Below are positions 18,152-27,071 of a DNA stretch of 64,000 nt, one piece after another; positions within the stretch are counted from its first letter, which is position 1; every line of letters starts with the position of its first letter. Position numbers and translations under genes: made by a program. The DNA is from Mesorhizobium australicum. GTDB taxonomy: Bacteria; Pseudomonadota; Alphaproteobacteria; Rhizobiales; Rhizobiaceae. Location of the stretch: assembly GCF_900177325.1 (NCBI RefSeq), contig NZ_FXBL01000004.1, forward strand, positions 3,100,001 to 3,164,000, written 5' to 3'. The notes beneath the pieces were generated by a model. The model ran no database searches, was not told the origin of the DNA, and worked only from the letters and a program-made list of their open reading frames with translations.

Positions 18152-18793
18152 ATGCTGAAATTCTACCACGCCCCATGGTCGCGATCGTCGGGGACGCTCT
18201 GGCTGCTGGAGGAACTCGGGGTCGACTATCAGATGGAGATGATCGACATCCGTGCCGAGGGCGGCGTTTCGGAAAGCTATCGGGCCGTTCAACCGAACAA
18301 GAAGGTTCCCGCCATCGTGCATCGCGGCATCGTCATCACCGAACGCGCCGCGATCGCTATCTACCTTGCGGACATGTTTCTCGAAGTCGGCCTCGCGCCG
18401 GCAGTCGGCGATCCGGCACGCGGGCCGTATCTCACGATGACGGTCTATTGCGATTCGGTGCTCGATCCTGCGATCTCGGCCCATGCTCAGGATTTCCGAT
18501 ATACGAGCAACCAGTTCTCGTTCGGACTGTTCGACGACATGGTGAACTATCTGGAGCGGGTCCTCTCGGAACGCAGATACGCCGCCGGGGACAGTTTCAC
18601 CGCTGCCGACACGCAACTGGGATCGGCGATCGGCTACACGATGAACATGATGAACGTGCTGCCGCGGCGACCGGTCTTTGAGGACTACATGTCCAGGATC
18701 GTGGACCGGCCCGCCTACAAACGGGCGCAGGCGAAGGACATGGAGATGGCCCGGACTGTGCCGTTCTTTGCCAAGGAGTTTGCAAAAGGCTAG
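18152..18793 (+). CDS. Glutathione S-transferase family protein
   Basis: A 213-residue protein with the GST two-domain layout. The N-terminal thioredoxin-like half contains FYHAPWSRSSGTLWLLEELG, the glutathione-site helix, and NKKVPAIVHRGIVITERAAI with the cis-proline V-P and the E-R/S-A-I gamma-glutamyl-binding turn. The helical C-terminal half includes the N-capping region AAGDSFTAADTQLGSAI. ATG 18152 follows an excellent ribosome site AGGAGG, which favours it over an in-frame start 36 bases upstream. The electrophilic substrate is unknown. It appears monocistronic. Confidence 0.9.
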   Translation: MLKFYHAPWSRSSGTLWLLEELGVDYQMEMIDIRAEGGVSESYRAVQPNKKVPAIVHRGIVITERAAIAIYLADMFLEVGLAPAVGDPARGPYLTMTVYCDSVLDPAISAHAQDFRYTSNQFSFGLFDDMVNYLERVLSERRYAAGDSFTAADTQLGSAIGYTMNMMNVLPRRPVFEDYMSRIVDRPAYKRAQAKDMEMARTVPFFAKEFAKG

Positions 18794-18845
18794 CGCAGAC
18801 TTCCGATGAAGGGGAGCCAAATTGCTGTTCGCCCGTTGATCGGGC

Positions 18846-19760
18846 ATGAAGGCATTGCTGCTGCACAATCCGACCGCGGGTCGTGAAGATCACGACCGGA
18901 TCGAGCTCATCGCGCGGTTCGAGCAGGCGGGTTACGAGCCGCACTACTGCTCGACCAAATCGGACCGTTTCCCCGAGCTCCTGGACGAACCCTTCGACCT
19001 TCTCGCGGTCGCCGGCGGAGATGGTACGGTCAGGAAGGTCGTCACGAGGCTCACCCACCGCGCGACGCCGCTGATCGTCTTGCCACTCGGTACCGCCAAC
19101 AATGTCGCGCGGTCGCTTGGCATACCTCTGGATGGCTTCGAGCTTCCACGCCCCGACGAGATCGGTGACTGCCTGGAGAGGCTCGATCTGGGTCTCGGCA
19201 CCTTCGGCAAAATCACAACCGTGCTCGCCGAGGGCATCGGGATGGGCGCTCTCGCCGCCACCATGGATGAGAAGGTCGGCAAGGGCGAGAAGGGCGAGGA
19301 CAAGATCGTCGCCGCGCGGAAGATCGTGGCGCGCGTCATCTCGAAGGCGAAGCCATTCAAGGCGACGCTACAGATCGACGACCGGACCGTCGAAGGGAAG
19401 TTCCTCTTCGTCGAGGCGCTGCTTCACGCATTCTGCGGCCCGGCGCTGCGACTGTGTCCGCTTGCGGATTCCGGCGACGGCCTGCTGGATATCGTCCTGC
19501 TCGAGGAGGAGCGGGGCGAGGAAATGGCGGCTTGGGTGACATCGCCGGAGAACTCCGATCCGCCCGTCCGCATCGAGCGCGGGAAGAAGGTGGTCTTTGA
19601 ATGGTCGGAGAAGCCGCTGCTGCGCATCGATGACGAACGGGCGGAACTTCCGTCATCGGTGAAGTCGGTGGAGATGCGCGTTCACGGAGAGCCCCTCCAG
19701 GTGGTCATTCCCCGGAGCGAAGTTTCGGGCGAAGAGGAGAAAAGGCAGGCAGTCGGATGA
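18846..19760 (+). CDS. Diacylglycerol/lipid kinase family protein (YegS-like)
   Basis: A 304-residue protein with a diacylglycerol-kinase catalytic domain. HNPTAGREDH opens the nucleotide-binding half, AVAGGDGTVRKV is the conserved GGDGT motif near residues 55-66, and PLGTANNVARSLG is the substrate/nucleotide loop. The C-terminal beta-sandwich half contains the later LCPLADSGDGLLDIV motif. It should phosphorylate a lipid such as diacylglycerol, ceramide or a sphingoid base at the inner leaflet; which one cannot be read. Its stop overlaps the next ATG by 4 bases, so translation is coupled to the inositol-phosphatase-family gene. Confidence 0.92.
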   Translation: MKALLLHNPTAGREDHDRIELIARFEQAGYEPHYCSTKSDRFPELLDEPFDLLAVAGGDGTVRKVVTRLTHRATPLIVLPLGTANNVARSLGIPLDGFELPRPDEIGDCLERLDLGLGTFGKITTVLAEGIGMGALAATMDEKVGKGEKGEDKIVAARKIVARVISKAKPFKATLQIDDRTVEGKFLFVEALLHAFCGPALRLCPLADSGDGLLDIVLLEEERGEEMAAWVTSPENSDPPVRIERGKKVVFEWSEKPLLRIDDERAELPSSVKSVEMRVHGEPLQVVIPRSEVSGEEEKRQAVG

Positions 19761-20614
19761 TCGAACTTCCAGATACGAAAGACCTGGCGGAGATCGAGCG
19801 CGTGGCGGTGGAACTCGCCAGTCTCGCCGGGGCAGAGATCACCAACGCGCTCGGCGGCATCCTGGCGGTGAAATACAAGGGAGAGACCGAAGCCGAACAA
19901 ATGTGGCGCGATCCGGTGTCGGAGGTGGACCAGCGCGTGGAGGAGATGATCCGCGCGCGGCTGGCTGACAAGTTTCCCGACCACGGCATCATCGGCGAGG
20001 AGTTCGCGCCCGCCGAGGCGACAGGCAGCAGCGACTTCGTCTGGGCGGTGGACCCCGTGGACGGCACAACCAATTTCGTCAACGGCTTTCCCCTCTGCGC
20101 CGCCTCCATCGGCGTGCTGTGGAAGGGCGTTCCCGTGGTCGGTGCCGTCTGGTGCGGCACGAGCCAGGCGCTCCGGCCCGGCGTCTATCATGCCTCGGCG
20201 GGCGGTCCGCTACGGTTCGGCACGGACGAGATCGTCCCTAAGGCAAACCCCGCGGTCAGGCGAAGGCTGGCCGGCGTGCCGAGGCCAATCCCGGGACGGG
20301 GCGGTTGGGAGACGCGAAAGACCGGTTCCGCGGCGCTCGAATGCGCCTTCGTCGCCGCCGGGATCCTGGAAGCCGCCCGCTTCGAGAGCCCGAACATATG
20401 GGACGTTGCCGCTGGCCTGGCGCTGCTCGACGCCTCGGACGCGGTCGTGCTGACCGAAAAGGACGGGACGTGGGAGCCGTTCGAGACTTTCGCAGGGCAC
20501 GGCGCAGCCGACCCGTTCACCGCCATGCGCACGTGGCGGCGGCCGCTCATGATCGGCCGCGTCGAAAGCGCAATGCTGACATCCGGCTTCGAGGTGCTGG
20601 CCGCGGCCGAGTAG
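19757..20614 (+). CDS. Inositol monophosphatase family protein
   Basis: A 285-residue magnesium-dependent phosphatase of the IMPase/CysQ/FBPase superfamily. Metal ligands are visible as IIGEEF (the glutamate of motif A), WAVDPVDGTTNFVNGFP (D-P-x-D-G-T, motif B) and IWDVAAGLALLDASDA (W-D-x-A-A-G, motif C). The substrate could be inositol phosphate, PAP or another sugar phosphate. Coupling to a lipid kinase (4-base overlap) hints at phospholipid or polyol-phosphate metabolism, but that is inference. It is tail-to-tail with rimO, with 2 bases between the stops. Confidence 0.92.
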   Translation: MIELPDTKDLAEIERVAVELASLAGAEITNALGGILAVKYKGETEAEQMWRDPVSEVDQRVEEMIRARLADKFPDHGIIGEEFAPAEATGSSDFVWAVDPVDGTTNFVNGFPLCAASIGVLWKGVPVVGAVWCGTSQALRPGVYHASAGGPLRFGTDEIVPKANPAVRRRLAGVPRPIPGRGGWETRKTGSAALECAFVAAGILEAARFESPNIWDVAAGLALLDASDAVVLTEKDGTWEPFETFAGHGAADPFTAMRTWRRPLMIGRVESAMLTSGFEVLAAAE

Positions 20615-20616
20615 GC

Positions 20617-21930
20617 TCAGACCGCCGTGCCGTAGAGGTCGTAGGCGTCGGCGCGGTCGATCTTGACGGTGAGGATGTCGCCGACGCGCATCGGGCGGCG
20701 CGACTGGATATGGACGTTGCCGTCGATCTCCGGCGCGTCGTATTTCGTCCGCCCCCTGGCGGCGAGGCCGTTCGCCTCATCGATGATGACGGGGAGCCGC
20801 TTGCCAACCTTCTTCTGGAGCTGGGAGGCGGACACTTTCTGCTGGCGCTGCATGAAGCGATGCCAGCGGGCTTCCTTGACCTCCTGCGGCACGGCGGGCA
20901 GGTCCATCGCCTCGGAGCGGGCGCCGCCGACCGGCTCGTATTTGAAGCAGCCGGCGCGGTCGATCTTCGCCTCGTCCAGCCAGTCGAGCAGGATCTCGAA
21001 ATCCTCTTCCGTCTCGCCCGGGAAACCGACGATGAAGGTCGAGCGCACGGCGAGGTCCGGGCAGATGTCGCGCCAGCGGCGGATGCGCTCCAGCGTCTTC
21101 TCCTGATGCGCGGGGCGGCGCATGTTCTTCAGGACGTTGGGGGCTGCATGCTGGAAAGGGATGTCGAGATAGGGCAGCACCTTGCCTTCCGCCATCAGCG
21201 GAATGACCTCGTCGACATGCGGGTAGGGGTAGACGTAGTGCAGCCGCACCCAGATGCCCATCTCGCCGAGCTCGCGCGACAGGTCGAGGAACTTTGCCCG
21301 GACCTCGCGGTCCTTCCAGACGCTGGCCTGGTACTTGATGTCGACGCCGTAGGCGCTGGTGTCCTGCGAGATGACCAGCAGCTCCTTCACGCCGGCGTTC
21401 GCGAGCCGCTCGGCCTCGCGCAGCACGTCCGCCGCCGGCCGGGAGACGAGGTCGCCGCGCAGCGCCGGGATGATGCAGAAGGTGCAGCGGTTGTTGCAGC
21501 CTTCGGAAATCTTCAGATAGGCGTAGTGGCGCGGCGTGAGCTTGACGCCCTGCGGCGGGATGAGGTCGATATAGGGCTCGTAAGCGGCCGGCACCGCCTC
21601 GTGGACGGCCGCCATCACGCTCTCATAGGCCTGCGGTCCGGTGATCGCGAGCACGTTCGGATGCTTCTCGCGGATCAGGTCCGGCGTGGCGCCCATGCAG
21701 CCGGTGACGATCACCTTGCCGTTCTCGGACATGGCCTGGCCGATCGCCGCGAGCGACTCGTCGCGGGCTGAATCGAGGAAACCGCAGGTGTTCACGACCA
21801 CCAGGTCGGCTCCGTCGTGCTTTCGGGCGATCTCGTAGCCCTCGGCGCGCAGGCGCGTGATGATACGCTCGGAATCGACGAGCGCCTTCGGGCAACCGAG
21901 ACTGACGAAGCTGACGCGCGGGGCGTTCAT
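20617..21930 (-). CDS. rimO: Ribosomal protein S12 methylthiotransferase RimO
   Basis: A 437-residue radical-SAM enzyme that adds a methylthio group to the conserved Asp of ribosomal protein S12. The N-terminal UPF0004 domain has three cluster cysteines in [21 protein letters not shown] and TGCMGA. The radical-SAM core carries [19 protein letters not shown] (C-x3-C-x2-C). The C-terminal TRAM domain includes [13 protein letters not shown]. The CPKALVDSE motif separates RimO from MiaB. The start ATG 21930 lies directly before the UPF0004 domain; longer in-frame starts have no family similarity. Confidence 0.96.
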   Translation of the reverse strand: MNAPRVSFVSLGCPKALVDSERIITRLRAEGYEIARKHDGADLVVVNTCGFLDSARDESLAAIGQAMSENGKVIVTGCMGATPDLIREKHPNVLAITGPQAYESVMAAVHEAVPAAYEPYIDLIPPQGVKLTPRHYAYLKISEGCNNRCTFCIIPALRGDLVSRPAADVLREAERLANAGVKELLVISQDTSAYGVDIKYQASVWKDREVRAKFLDLSRELGEMGIWVRLHYVYPYPHVDEVIPLMAEGKVLPYLDIPFQHAAPNVLKNMRRPAHQEKTLERIRRWRDICPDLAVRSTFIVGFPGETEEDFEILLDWLDEAKIDRAGCFKYEPVGGARSEAMDLPAVPQEVKEARWHRFMQRQQKVSASQLQKKVGKRLPVIIDEANGLAARGRTKYDAPEIDGNVHIQSRRPMRVGDILTVKIDRADAYDLYGTAV

Positions 21931-22006
21931 TGGGCACGACCTGTTGGGCGGAAGTCGCGCCCTATGCCACAGCGCGCCGCAAACGACAACATCCGCAACG
22001 CCGCAG

Positions 22007-22555
22007 CTAGCCCGCGAAGCCGCCTTGATCGAGAAACGCCTGCTCCTGCGGCGTCGTCTCGCGTCCGAGCGAACGGTTGCGATGGGGGAAGCGGCCGAAC
22101 GCCTTGATGATGTCCAGGTGGATAATGGCGTATTGCAGGGCCTCTCCGCCGAGCGGCGTGAACAGCTCGACCGATCGTTCCTGGTCGGCGAGGTCTTCCG
22201 AATGTTCGAAAGGCAGATAGATGAAAGACCGAAGCTCCTCGGCGACGCCCTTGTCATAGCCCATCGACACGGCATGCCTGGCATGATGACGCGCCAGCGG
22301 ATCGGTCGCGAACATGTGCGCCGTACCGCGGAAGCAGTTGCGCGGGAACTGGTCGAGCAGGATCATCAGGGCAAGCGCGCCGTCCGGCGACGAATTCCAG
22401 TGATCGAGCTCGCGCCGGGCAGCGCGCCAGTGCTGGTCCTGATGCGCGGCGCGGAATGCATCGTCGAAGCCATCGTCCTTGCGGAACCACGCATCCGGAC
22501 CCGCCTCGCGCCAGAAGCCGGTGATGATCGATATATCCTTCTCGTCGCCCGTCAT
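22007..22555 (-). CDS. DUF924 family protein
   Basis: A 182-residue cytoplasmic protein that I recognise as DUF924. It opens with [22 protein letters not shown], has the central [18 protein letters not shown], then [15 protein letters not shown], and closes with [36 protein letters not shown]. The family is all-helical and common in proteobacteria and eukaryotes, and has no established biochemical function. Its start overlaps the end of the upstream Kef-type antiporter by 4 bases, so the two are co-translated. Confidence 0.88.
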   Translation of the reverse strand: MTGDEKDISIITGFWREAGPDAWFRKDDGFDDAFRAAHQDQHWRAARRELDHWNSSPDGALALMILLDQFPRNCFRGTAHMFATDPLARHHARHAVSMGYDKGVAEELRSFIYLPFEHSEDLADQERSVELFTPLGGEALQYAIIHLDIIKAFGRFPHRNRSLGRETTPQEQAFLDQGGFAG

Positions 22556-24411
22556 CGGCTCGCTCCCTCAGTTTCAGTCGATCCGCCTCGAAGCACGTCT
22601 TCTGCTTCCTTGTTGAGCGCCTTGCCGGCGCGCTTCGGCGTGGCAACCGGCGCGGGCACGGGCTGGTTGCCTTTGAACAGGTTGCTGCCGGAATAGATGT
22701 CGCCCGCAAGCTGCATCGCGAAACGTTCCTGATCGCGGCGGCGGACCTCCTCGATCGTCTCGGCCGCGTCCGCATACGGAACGCCGATGAACTGCAACAC
22801 CTCGGTGGAGAAGGTAAGGGCGGATTCGAGCGTCTCGCGCAGCTGATATTCGACACCCGCATGGACGAGCTTGAGCGCAGCACCCCGGTCGAAAGCGCGC
22901 GCAAACACGGGCACCATCGGGAAGTTCGCCTTGAGATGCTCGGCGATCAGCACGGCCGCGTCCGCCTTGTCGACGCAGATCAGCACGGCCTGCGCCTTGT
23001 CGGCGCCGGCGGCATGGAGGATGTCGAGCCGGGTGCCGTCGCCGTAATAGACCTTGAAGCCGAAGCGGCCCGCGACCTGGATCATCTCGACGTCGTTGTC
23101 GATGATCGACACGTCGGCGCCGCGCAGGATGAGCGGCTGGCTGGCGATCTGGCCGAAACGGCCAAAGCCGATGATCAATATGTTGCCGGAGAGGCCGTCG
23201 ACAACCTCGATGCCTTCGAGCGACTGCTCCTCCGACGGCAGGAAGCGCGGCAGGAACATGATCATCAGCGGCGTCATCGCCATCGAGATGATGATCGTCG
23301 CCGTCAGCGCCGCGTTCATGTCCGCGTCGAAGATGCCGACGCTGGTGGCGGCCGCATAGAGCACAAAGGCGAATTCGCCGCCCTGGGCCATGTAGACGGC
23401 GCGCATCAGCGCTTCCCGGTGCGACGACCGGAGGAAGCGGGCGACCGTGTAGATGCCGATCGCCTTGAGCGCCATGTAGCCGACGACGGCGGCTGCGATG
23501 AGCTGCCATTCGCGCGTCAGCACGCCGAGGTCGAGCGACATGCCGACACCCATGAAGAATAGGCCGAGCAGGATGCCGCGGAACGGTTCGATGTCGGCCT
23601 CGAGCTGATGGCGGAAGGTCGATTCGGAGAGCAGCACGCCGGCGAGGAATGCGCCCATCGCCATAGACAGGCCACCGAGGTCCATCGCGAGCGCCGCGCC
23701 GAAGACGACCAGCAGCGCCGCGGCCGTCATCACCTCGCGGGCGTGCGCCGCGGCCAGGAGCTGGAACATCGGGTTGAGCAGGTAGCGCCCGGCGATGACA
23801 AGGCCGCCGAGCGCGGCGAGCGCGATCCCGGCGGTCGTCCACAGCGAGCCGCCTTCCTCCTGTCCCGATCCGGGAGCCAGGAACGCCACGATCGCCAGCA
23901 GAGGCACGATGGCGAGGTCTTCGAGCAGCAGGATCGAGATCATACGCTGGCCGGCCTGCGTCGCCATCTCGCCCTTTTCCTCCAGGAGTTGCATGACGAT
24001 CGCGGTGGAGGTCAGCACGAAGCCCATGCCGGCGACAAAGGACTGTATGATGGGAAAGCCGATCGCCATGCCGAAGAGCATCAACAACAGCCCACACACG
24101 GCGACCTGCGCCGCCCCGAGCCCGAAGATGTCGCCGCGCAGACCCCAAAGCCGCGACGGCTGCATCTCCAGGCCGATGATGAACAGGAACATCACCACTC
24201 CGAGTTCGGCGATATGGAGGATCGCACCGGGATCGTTGAAAAGCTGCAGGCCCCACGGCCCGATCACAAGGCCGGCGGCGAGGTAGCCGAGCACCGAGCC
24301 GAGACCGAGCCGCTTGAAGATCGGCACCGCGAGCACGCCGGCGCCGAGAAGCGAGACGACAGAGACGAGCTCGCTCGCCAGCGATGCATGCTCTGCGGCT
24401 TCTCCCGCCAT
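22552..24411 (-). CDS. Monovalent cation:proton antiporter-2 (Kef-type) with RCK/TrkA-N domain
   Basis: A 619-residue CPA2 family protein resembling KefB/KefC. Residues about 10-390 contain roughly twelve membrane helices, with GLVIGPWGL, VMFLFIIGLEMQPS, TSTAIVMQLLEE and FMGVGMSLDLG motifs of the exchanger domain. About 405-530 form a TrkA-N/RCK domain (ILIIGFGRFGQIASQPLI, Rossmann GFGRFG) that gates with NAD or glutathione adducts in Kef proteins. The start ATG 24411 has AAGGGA at a good distance; a GTG 36 bases upstream is a weaker alternative. It likely performs potassium/proton exchange under electrophile or pH stress. No KefF/KefG ancillary subunit is nearby. Confidence 0.92.
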   Translation of the reverse strand: MAGEAAEHASLASELVSVVSLLGAGVLAVPIFKRLGLGSVLGYLAAGLVIGPWGLQLFNDPGAILHIAELGVVMFLFIIGLEMQPSRLWGLRGDIFGLGAAQVAVCGLLLMLFGMAIGFPIIQSFVAGMGFVLTSTAIVMQLLEEKGEMATQAGQRMISILLLEDLAIVPLLAIVAFLAPGSGQEEGGSLWTTAGIALAALGGLVIAGRYLLNPMFQLLAAAHAREVMTAAALLVVFGAALAMDLGGLSMAMGAFLAGVLLSESTFRHQLEADIEPFRGILLGLFFMGVGMSLDLGVLTREWQLIAAAVVGYMALKAIGIYTVARFLRSSHREALMRAVYMAQGGEFAFVLYAAATSVGIFDADMNAALTATIIISMAMTPLMIMFLPRFLPSEEQSLEGIEVVDGLSGNILIIGFGRFGQIASQPLILRGADVSIIDNDVEMIQVAGRFGFKVYYGDGTRLDILHAAGADKAQAVLICVDKADAAVLIAEHLKANFPMVPVFARAFDRGAALKLVHAGVEYQLRETLESALTFSTEVLQFIGVPYADAAETIEEVRRRDQERFAMQLAGDIYSGSNLFKGNQPVPAPVATPKRAGKALNKEAEDVLRGGSTETEGASR

Positions 24412-24563
24412 CCTCGTTCCCTTCGTTTCAATTCGCGTGTCGGCCACGACTGTGGCGGGGTAAACCGCCCCGGGTCAAGCCGCCCGGAGGGGCAGGGCAT
24501 TCGTCCAATCCGGCAAGGTCATCGAATGCCGTCCAGACGCTTGCTTCATTTCAGAAGAATAAG

Positions 24564-24639
24564 TGGTGCCCAGTCGCGGATTCGAACCACGGACACGCGG
24601 ATTTTCAATCCGCTGCTCTACCAACTGAGCTAACTGGGC
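24564..24639 (-). tRNA. tRNA-Phe (GAA)
   Basis: The 76-base minus-strand cloverleaf has acceptor stem GCCCAGT/ACTGGGC, discriminator A and encoded CCA. The D-arm is TAGCTCAGTTGGTAGAGCA, and the anticodon stem-loop is GCGGA-TTGAAAA-TCCGC with anticodon GAA. The T-arm contains GGTTCGAATCC. It lies between yacG and the Kef-type gene, and probably has its own promoter. Confidence 0.97.
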
Positions 24640-24798
24640 ACTGGCTTCCGCTCATGAAGGCGAACCGGAGGTCGTCCGGGCGGGGGCGTTGGCGGCCACC
24701 GGAAGCGGGCGCGTTATAGCATGGGATTCTGGCCTGTCCAGCGCTTCGCCGCACAAATCCCAAACTCCGGAAGGCGAGCCTCGACCGGTTCGCCAGGC

Positions 24799-25005
24799 TC
24801 ATTCGCTCCCGCTGCTGCTGACGTCGTTTTCCTCGTCGTCCTTGCCCGGAATGACGTAGGAGCCGGAAAGCCAGCGATTGAGGTCGACATCCTTGCAGCG
24901 GGTGGAACAGAACGGATAGGTCTCGCGCGCCGATGGCTTGCCGCATTCGGGGCAAGGGCGGCGGGCGCGCAGCGGCGTGACATTGCTTGTGGACTGATCG
25001 GGCAT
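24799..25005 (-). CDS. yacG: DNA gyrase inhibitor YacG
   Basis: A 68-residue zinc-finger protein. The four zinc cysteines appear as CPECGKP (C-x2-C) and [19 protein letters not shown] (C-x3-C), followed by an acidic C-terminal tail ([14 protein letters not shown]). E. coli YacG binds GyrB and inhibits gyrase. The motif arrangement and length match the family. It follows maf on the same strand with a gap of about 43 bases, as in many Hyphomicrobiales. Confidence 0.94.
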   Translation of the reverse strand: MPDQSTSNVTPLRARRPCPECGKPSARETYPFCSTRCKDVDLNRWLSGSYVIPGKDDEENDVSSSGSE

Positions 25006-25048
25006 CGCGACGATCCCTGGGCTTTCGGTCGGTTCCGCGCAAACGCCC

Positions 25049-25681
25049 TCAGGCAGCGCGGGTTCCCGACAGCCAGTTGAAGTAGACCTTGTAGCCGTCG
25101 CCGGCGAGCAGGTTCACGGTCTCGTAGAGCGGCAGGCCGACGACGTTTGTGTAGGAACCCACGAGCTTCACCACGAAAGCGCCCGCGAGCCCCTGGATCG
25201 CATAACCGCCCGCCTTGCCGCGCCACTGGCCCGAGGCGAGGTAGCTCTCCAGCTCCTCGCGCGAGAGGCGCTTGAAGCGCACGCGGCTCTCGACCAGCTT
25301 CTGGCGCACCTTGCCGGACGGCGTGATCAGGCAGACGCCGGAATAGACGCGGTGCGAGCGGCCCGAGAGCAGGCGCAGGCAGTTGGACGCCTCGTCGACC
25401 AGCTCGGCCTTGGGCAGGATGCGCCGGCCGACCGCCACCACCGTGTCGGCGGCGAGGATATAGCCGCCCTCCCACTCGCTGTCCTTCGAGAGCTTTTCCA
25501 GCGCCTTGTCGGCCTTCTCGCGCGACAGGCGCTTGGCGAGCGAACGTGGATGCTCGGCGCGCTGAGGCGTCTCGTCGACATCCGCCGGCACGATCCGGTC
25601 GGGCTCGATGCCCGCCTGCTGCAGAAGTTCGATGCGGCGCGGCGACCCGGAGGCCAGAACCAGCTTCTGGAAGACGCTCAT
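25049..25681 (-). CDS. maf: Maf-type nucleoside triphosphate pyrophosphatase
   Basis: A 210-residue Maf family enzyme that hydrolyses non-canonical or methylated nucleoside triphosphates. [18 protein letters not shown] is the N-terminal nucleotide-site signature, [10 protein letters not shown] carries the catalytic Asp region, and [15 protein letters not shown] is the third family block. The tail [16 protein letters not shown] matches dTTP/UTP-type Maf proteins. It lies between infA and yacG in the conserved housekeeping block. Confidence 0.94.
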   Translation of the reverse strand: MSVFQKLVLASGSPRRIELLQQAGIEPDRIVPADVDETPQRAEHPRSLAKRLSREKADKALEKLSKDSEWEGGYILAADTVVAVGRRILPKAELVDEASNCLRLLSGRSHRVYSGVCLITPSGKVRQKLVESRVRFKRLSREELESYLASGQWRGKAGGYAIQGLAGAFVVKLVGSYTNVVGLPLYETVNLLAGDGYKVYFNWLSGTRAA

Positions 25682-25740
25682 CGCTGCTGCAGTCCCGTCG
25701 AGGTGATGTGCGCGGAAGATCTGCCGCGCGGTGCGGCCGC

Positions 25741-25959
25741 CTACTTGAAGCGGTAGGTGATGCGACCCTTGGTCAGGTCGTACGGCGTCATCTCGACCAG
25801 AACCTTGTCTCCGGTGAGCACGCGGATACGGTTCTTGCGCATCCGCCCCGCCGTATGCGCGATGATCTCGTGCTCGTTCTCGAGCTTGACGCGGAACATG
25901 GCATTGGGAAGCAATTCGGTCACAAGACCGGGAAATTCGAGGACTTCTTCCTTCGGCAT
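25741..25959 (-). CDS. infA: Translation initiation factor IF-1
   Basis: A 72-residue OB-fold protein, the standard IF-1 length. [20 protein letters not shown], then [24 protein letters not shown] and [15 protein letters not shown] are all canonical. The start ATG 25959 is preceded by AAAAAAGGT as ribosome site. It blocks the ribosomal A-site during initiation. The AT-rich stretch just upstream is typical of a highly translated gene. Confidence 0.98.
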   Translation of the reverse strand: MPKEEVLEFPGLVTELLPNAMFRVKLENEHEIIAHTAGRMRKNRIRVLTGDKVLVEMTPYDLTKGRITYRFK

Positions 25960-26067
25960 TCGATACCTTTTTTGCACGGAAAAGAACCGGCGCTACAGAT
26001 CCAGGATGAGTCTGGGGCCGGAAATCGCGCGGAACCTATATGATCTCGGGCATTTTGTGAACAGCGC

Positions 26068-26520
26068 TTATGTCGACGCCGCGGGGAGAGCGCGATCCGT
26101 GTCAAATCTCTCCCGGATGCGCCGGTCGAGCCGCGCGGCGACATCGCGATAGGCGTCCAGGATCTGCTCGCGCGTTCCGGTCGCCGACGTCGGATCCGGC
26201 ATCGGCCAGTATTCGACGTCGACCGCCGCCGATCGTGTCAACTCCAGTGCCGCGTGATGCGCTTCCGGCGCCAACGTCACGATCAGGTCGAAATAGGCGT
26301 CCTCCAGCTCGTCGAGCTGCTGCGGCAGGCGGTTGCCGAGCGAAAGGCCCCGCTCGGCGAGCACCGCGTCGATGAAGGGATCGCGCTCGCCCGGTCGGAT
26401 CCCGGCGGAGGCGATGAAGACCGAACGTGGAAGAAATGCGCGCGCGAGCTGCTCGGCGATCGGCGAACGGATCACGTTCTGCCCGCAGAGGAACAGCACG
26501 GAGCCGGGCAGACGCGTCAT
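26068..26520 (-). CDS. Low-molecular-weight protein tyrosine phosphatase family protein
   Basis: A 150-residue protein of the LMW-PTP/arsenate-reductase fold. The P-loop is FLCGQNVIRSP, giving C-x5-R with Ser after Arg, and the general-acid Asp loop is MPDPTSATG. The loop differs slightly from the usual CxGNxCRSP: Ile replaces the second Cys, so the Cys-relay used by thioredoxin-coupled arsenate reductases is absent, which argues for phosphatase rather than arsenate reductase activity. It sits between UPF0262 and infA, a position conserved in Hyphomicrobiales. Its substrate is unknown. Confidence 0.88.
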   Translation of the reverse strand: MTRLPGSVLFLCGQNVIRSPIAEQLARAFLPRSVFIASAGIRPGERDPFIDAVLAERGLSLGNRLPQQLDELEDAYFDLIVTLAPEAHHAALELTRSAAVDVEYWPMPDPTSATGTREQILDAYRDVAARLDRRIRERFDTDRALPAAST

Positions 26521-26580
26521 CGAGCCTTCCCAAGGTTTGACCGGTCGGAACGCCTGCCCGGCCGGGAGCGAAGCGAACCC

Positions 26581-27063
26581 TCACCCACGCCAGTGCAAGA
26601 CGCAGACAAGGGTGAAGAGCCGGCGGGCGGTGTCGAAATCGACCTCGATCTTGCCTGCGAGCCGGTCCATCAGGGTCTGCGAACCCTCGTTGTGCAACCC
26701 GCGCCGGCCCATGTCGATCGCCTCGATCTGCGACGGCGAGGACGAGCGGATGGCGTCGTAGTAGCTTTCGCAGATCAGGTAGTAGTCCTTCACGATGCGC
26801 CTGAAGGGCGTCAGCGACAGGATATGCGTGACGACCGCCTCGCCGTTCTCGCGCGTGACGGCAAAGATCAGCCGCGATTCCTGCAGCGAAAGCCGGAGCC
26901 TGTAGGGGCCTTCGCCCGCATCCGAAACGGGACGGAAGGAATTCTCCTCGACAAGATCGAAGATCGCGACTGCCCGTTCATGCTCCACGTCGGGCGTCGA
27001 GCGGCCGATCGATTCGTCGAGTTCGACGTCGATCAGCCGGGCGTTGCTCTTCTCCCTCCCCAT
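26581..27063 (-). CDS. UPF0262 family protein
   Basis: A 160-residue cytoplasmic protein that I recognise as UPF0262, a family restricted largely to Alphaproteobacteria and found next to hisD. Characteristic blocks are [56 protein letters not shown] and [16 protein letters not shown]. The strongly conserved Arg and Tyr residues suggest a binding or enzymatic role, but no function is established. It starts 8 bases after the hisD stop, so it is operonic with hisD. Confidence 0.9.
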   Translation of the reverse strand: MGREKSNARLIDVELDESIGRSTPDVEHERAVAIFDLVEENSFRPVSDAGEGPYRLRLSLQESRLIFAVTRENGEAVVTHILSLTPFRRIVKDYYLICESYYDAIRSSSPSQIEAIDMGRRGLHNEGSQTLMDRLAGKIEVDFDTARRLFTLVCVLHWRG

Positions 27064-27071
27064 CGCGGCCC

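Noticed and set aside
24541..24563. Small CTTC/GAAG hairpin downstream of tRNA-Phe as a terminator
   Set aside because: The stem is only 4 bp and no T-run follows, so it is not distinguishable from chance.
26068..26520. Arsenate reductase (ArsC) as the product of the phosphatase-fold gene
   Set aside because: The second Cys of the reductase relay is Ile and there is no ars gene nearby, so a phosphatase-family call is safer.
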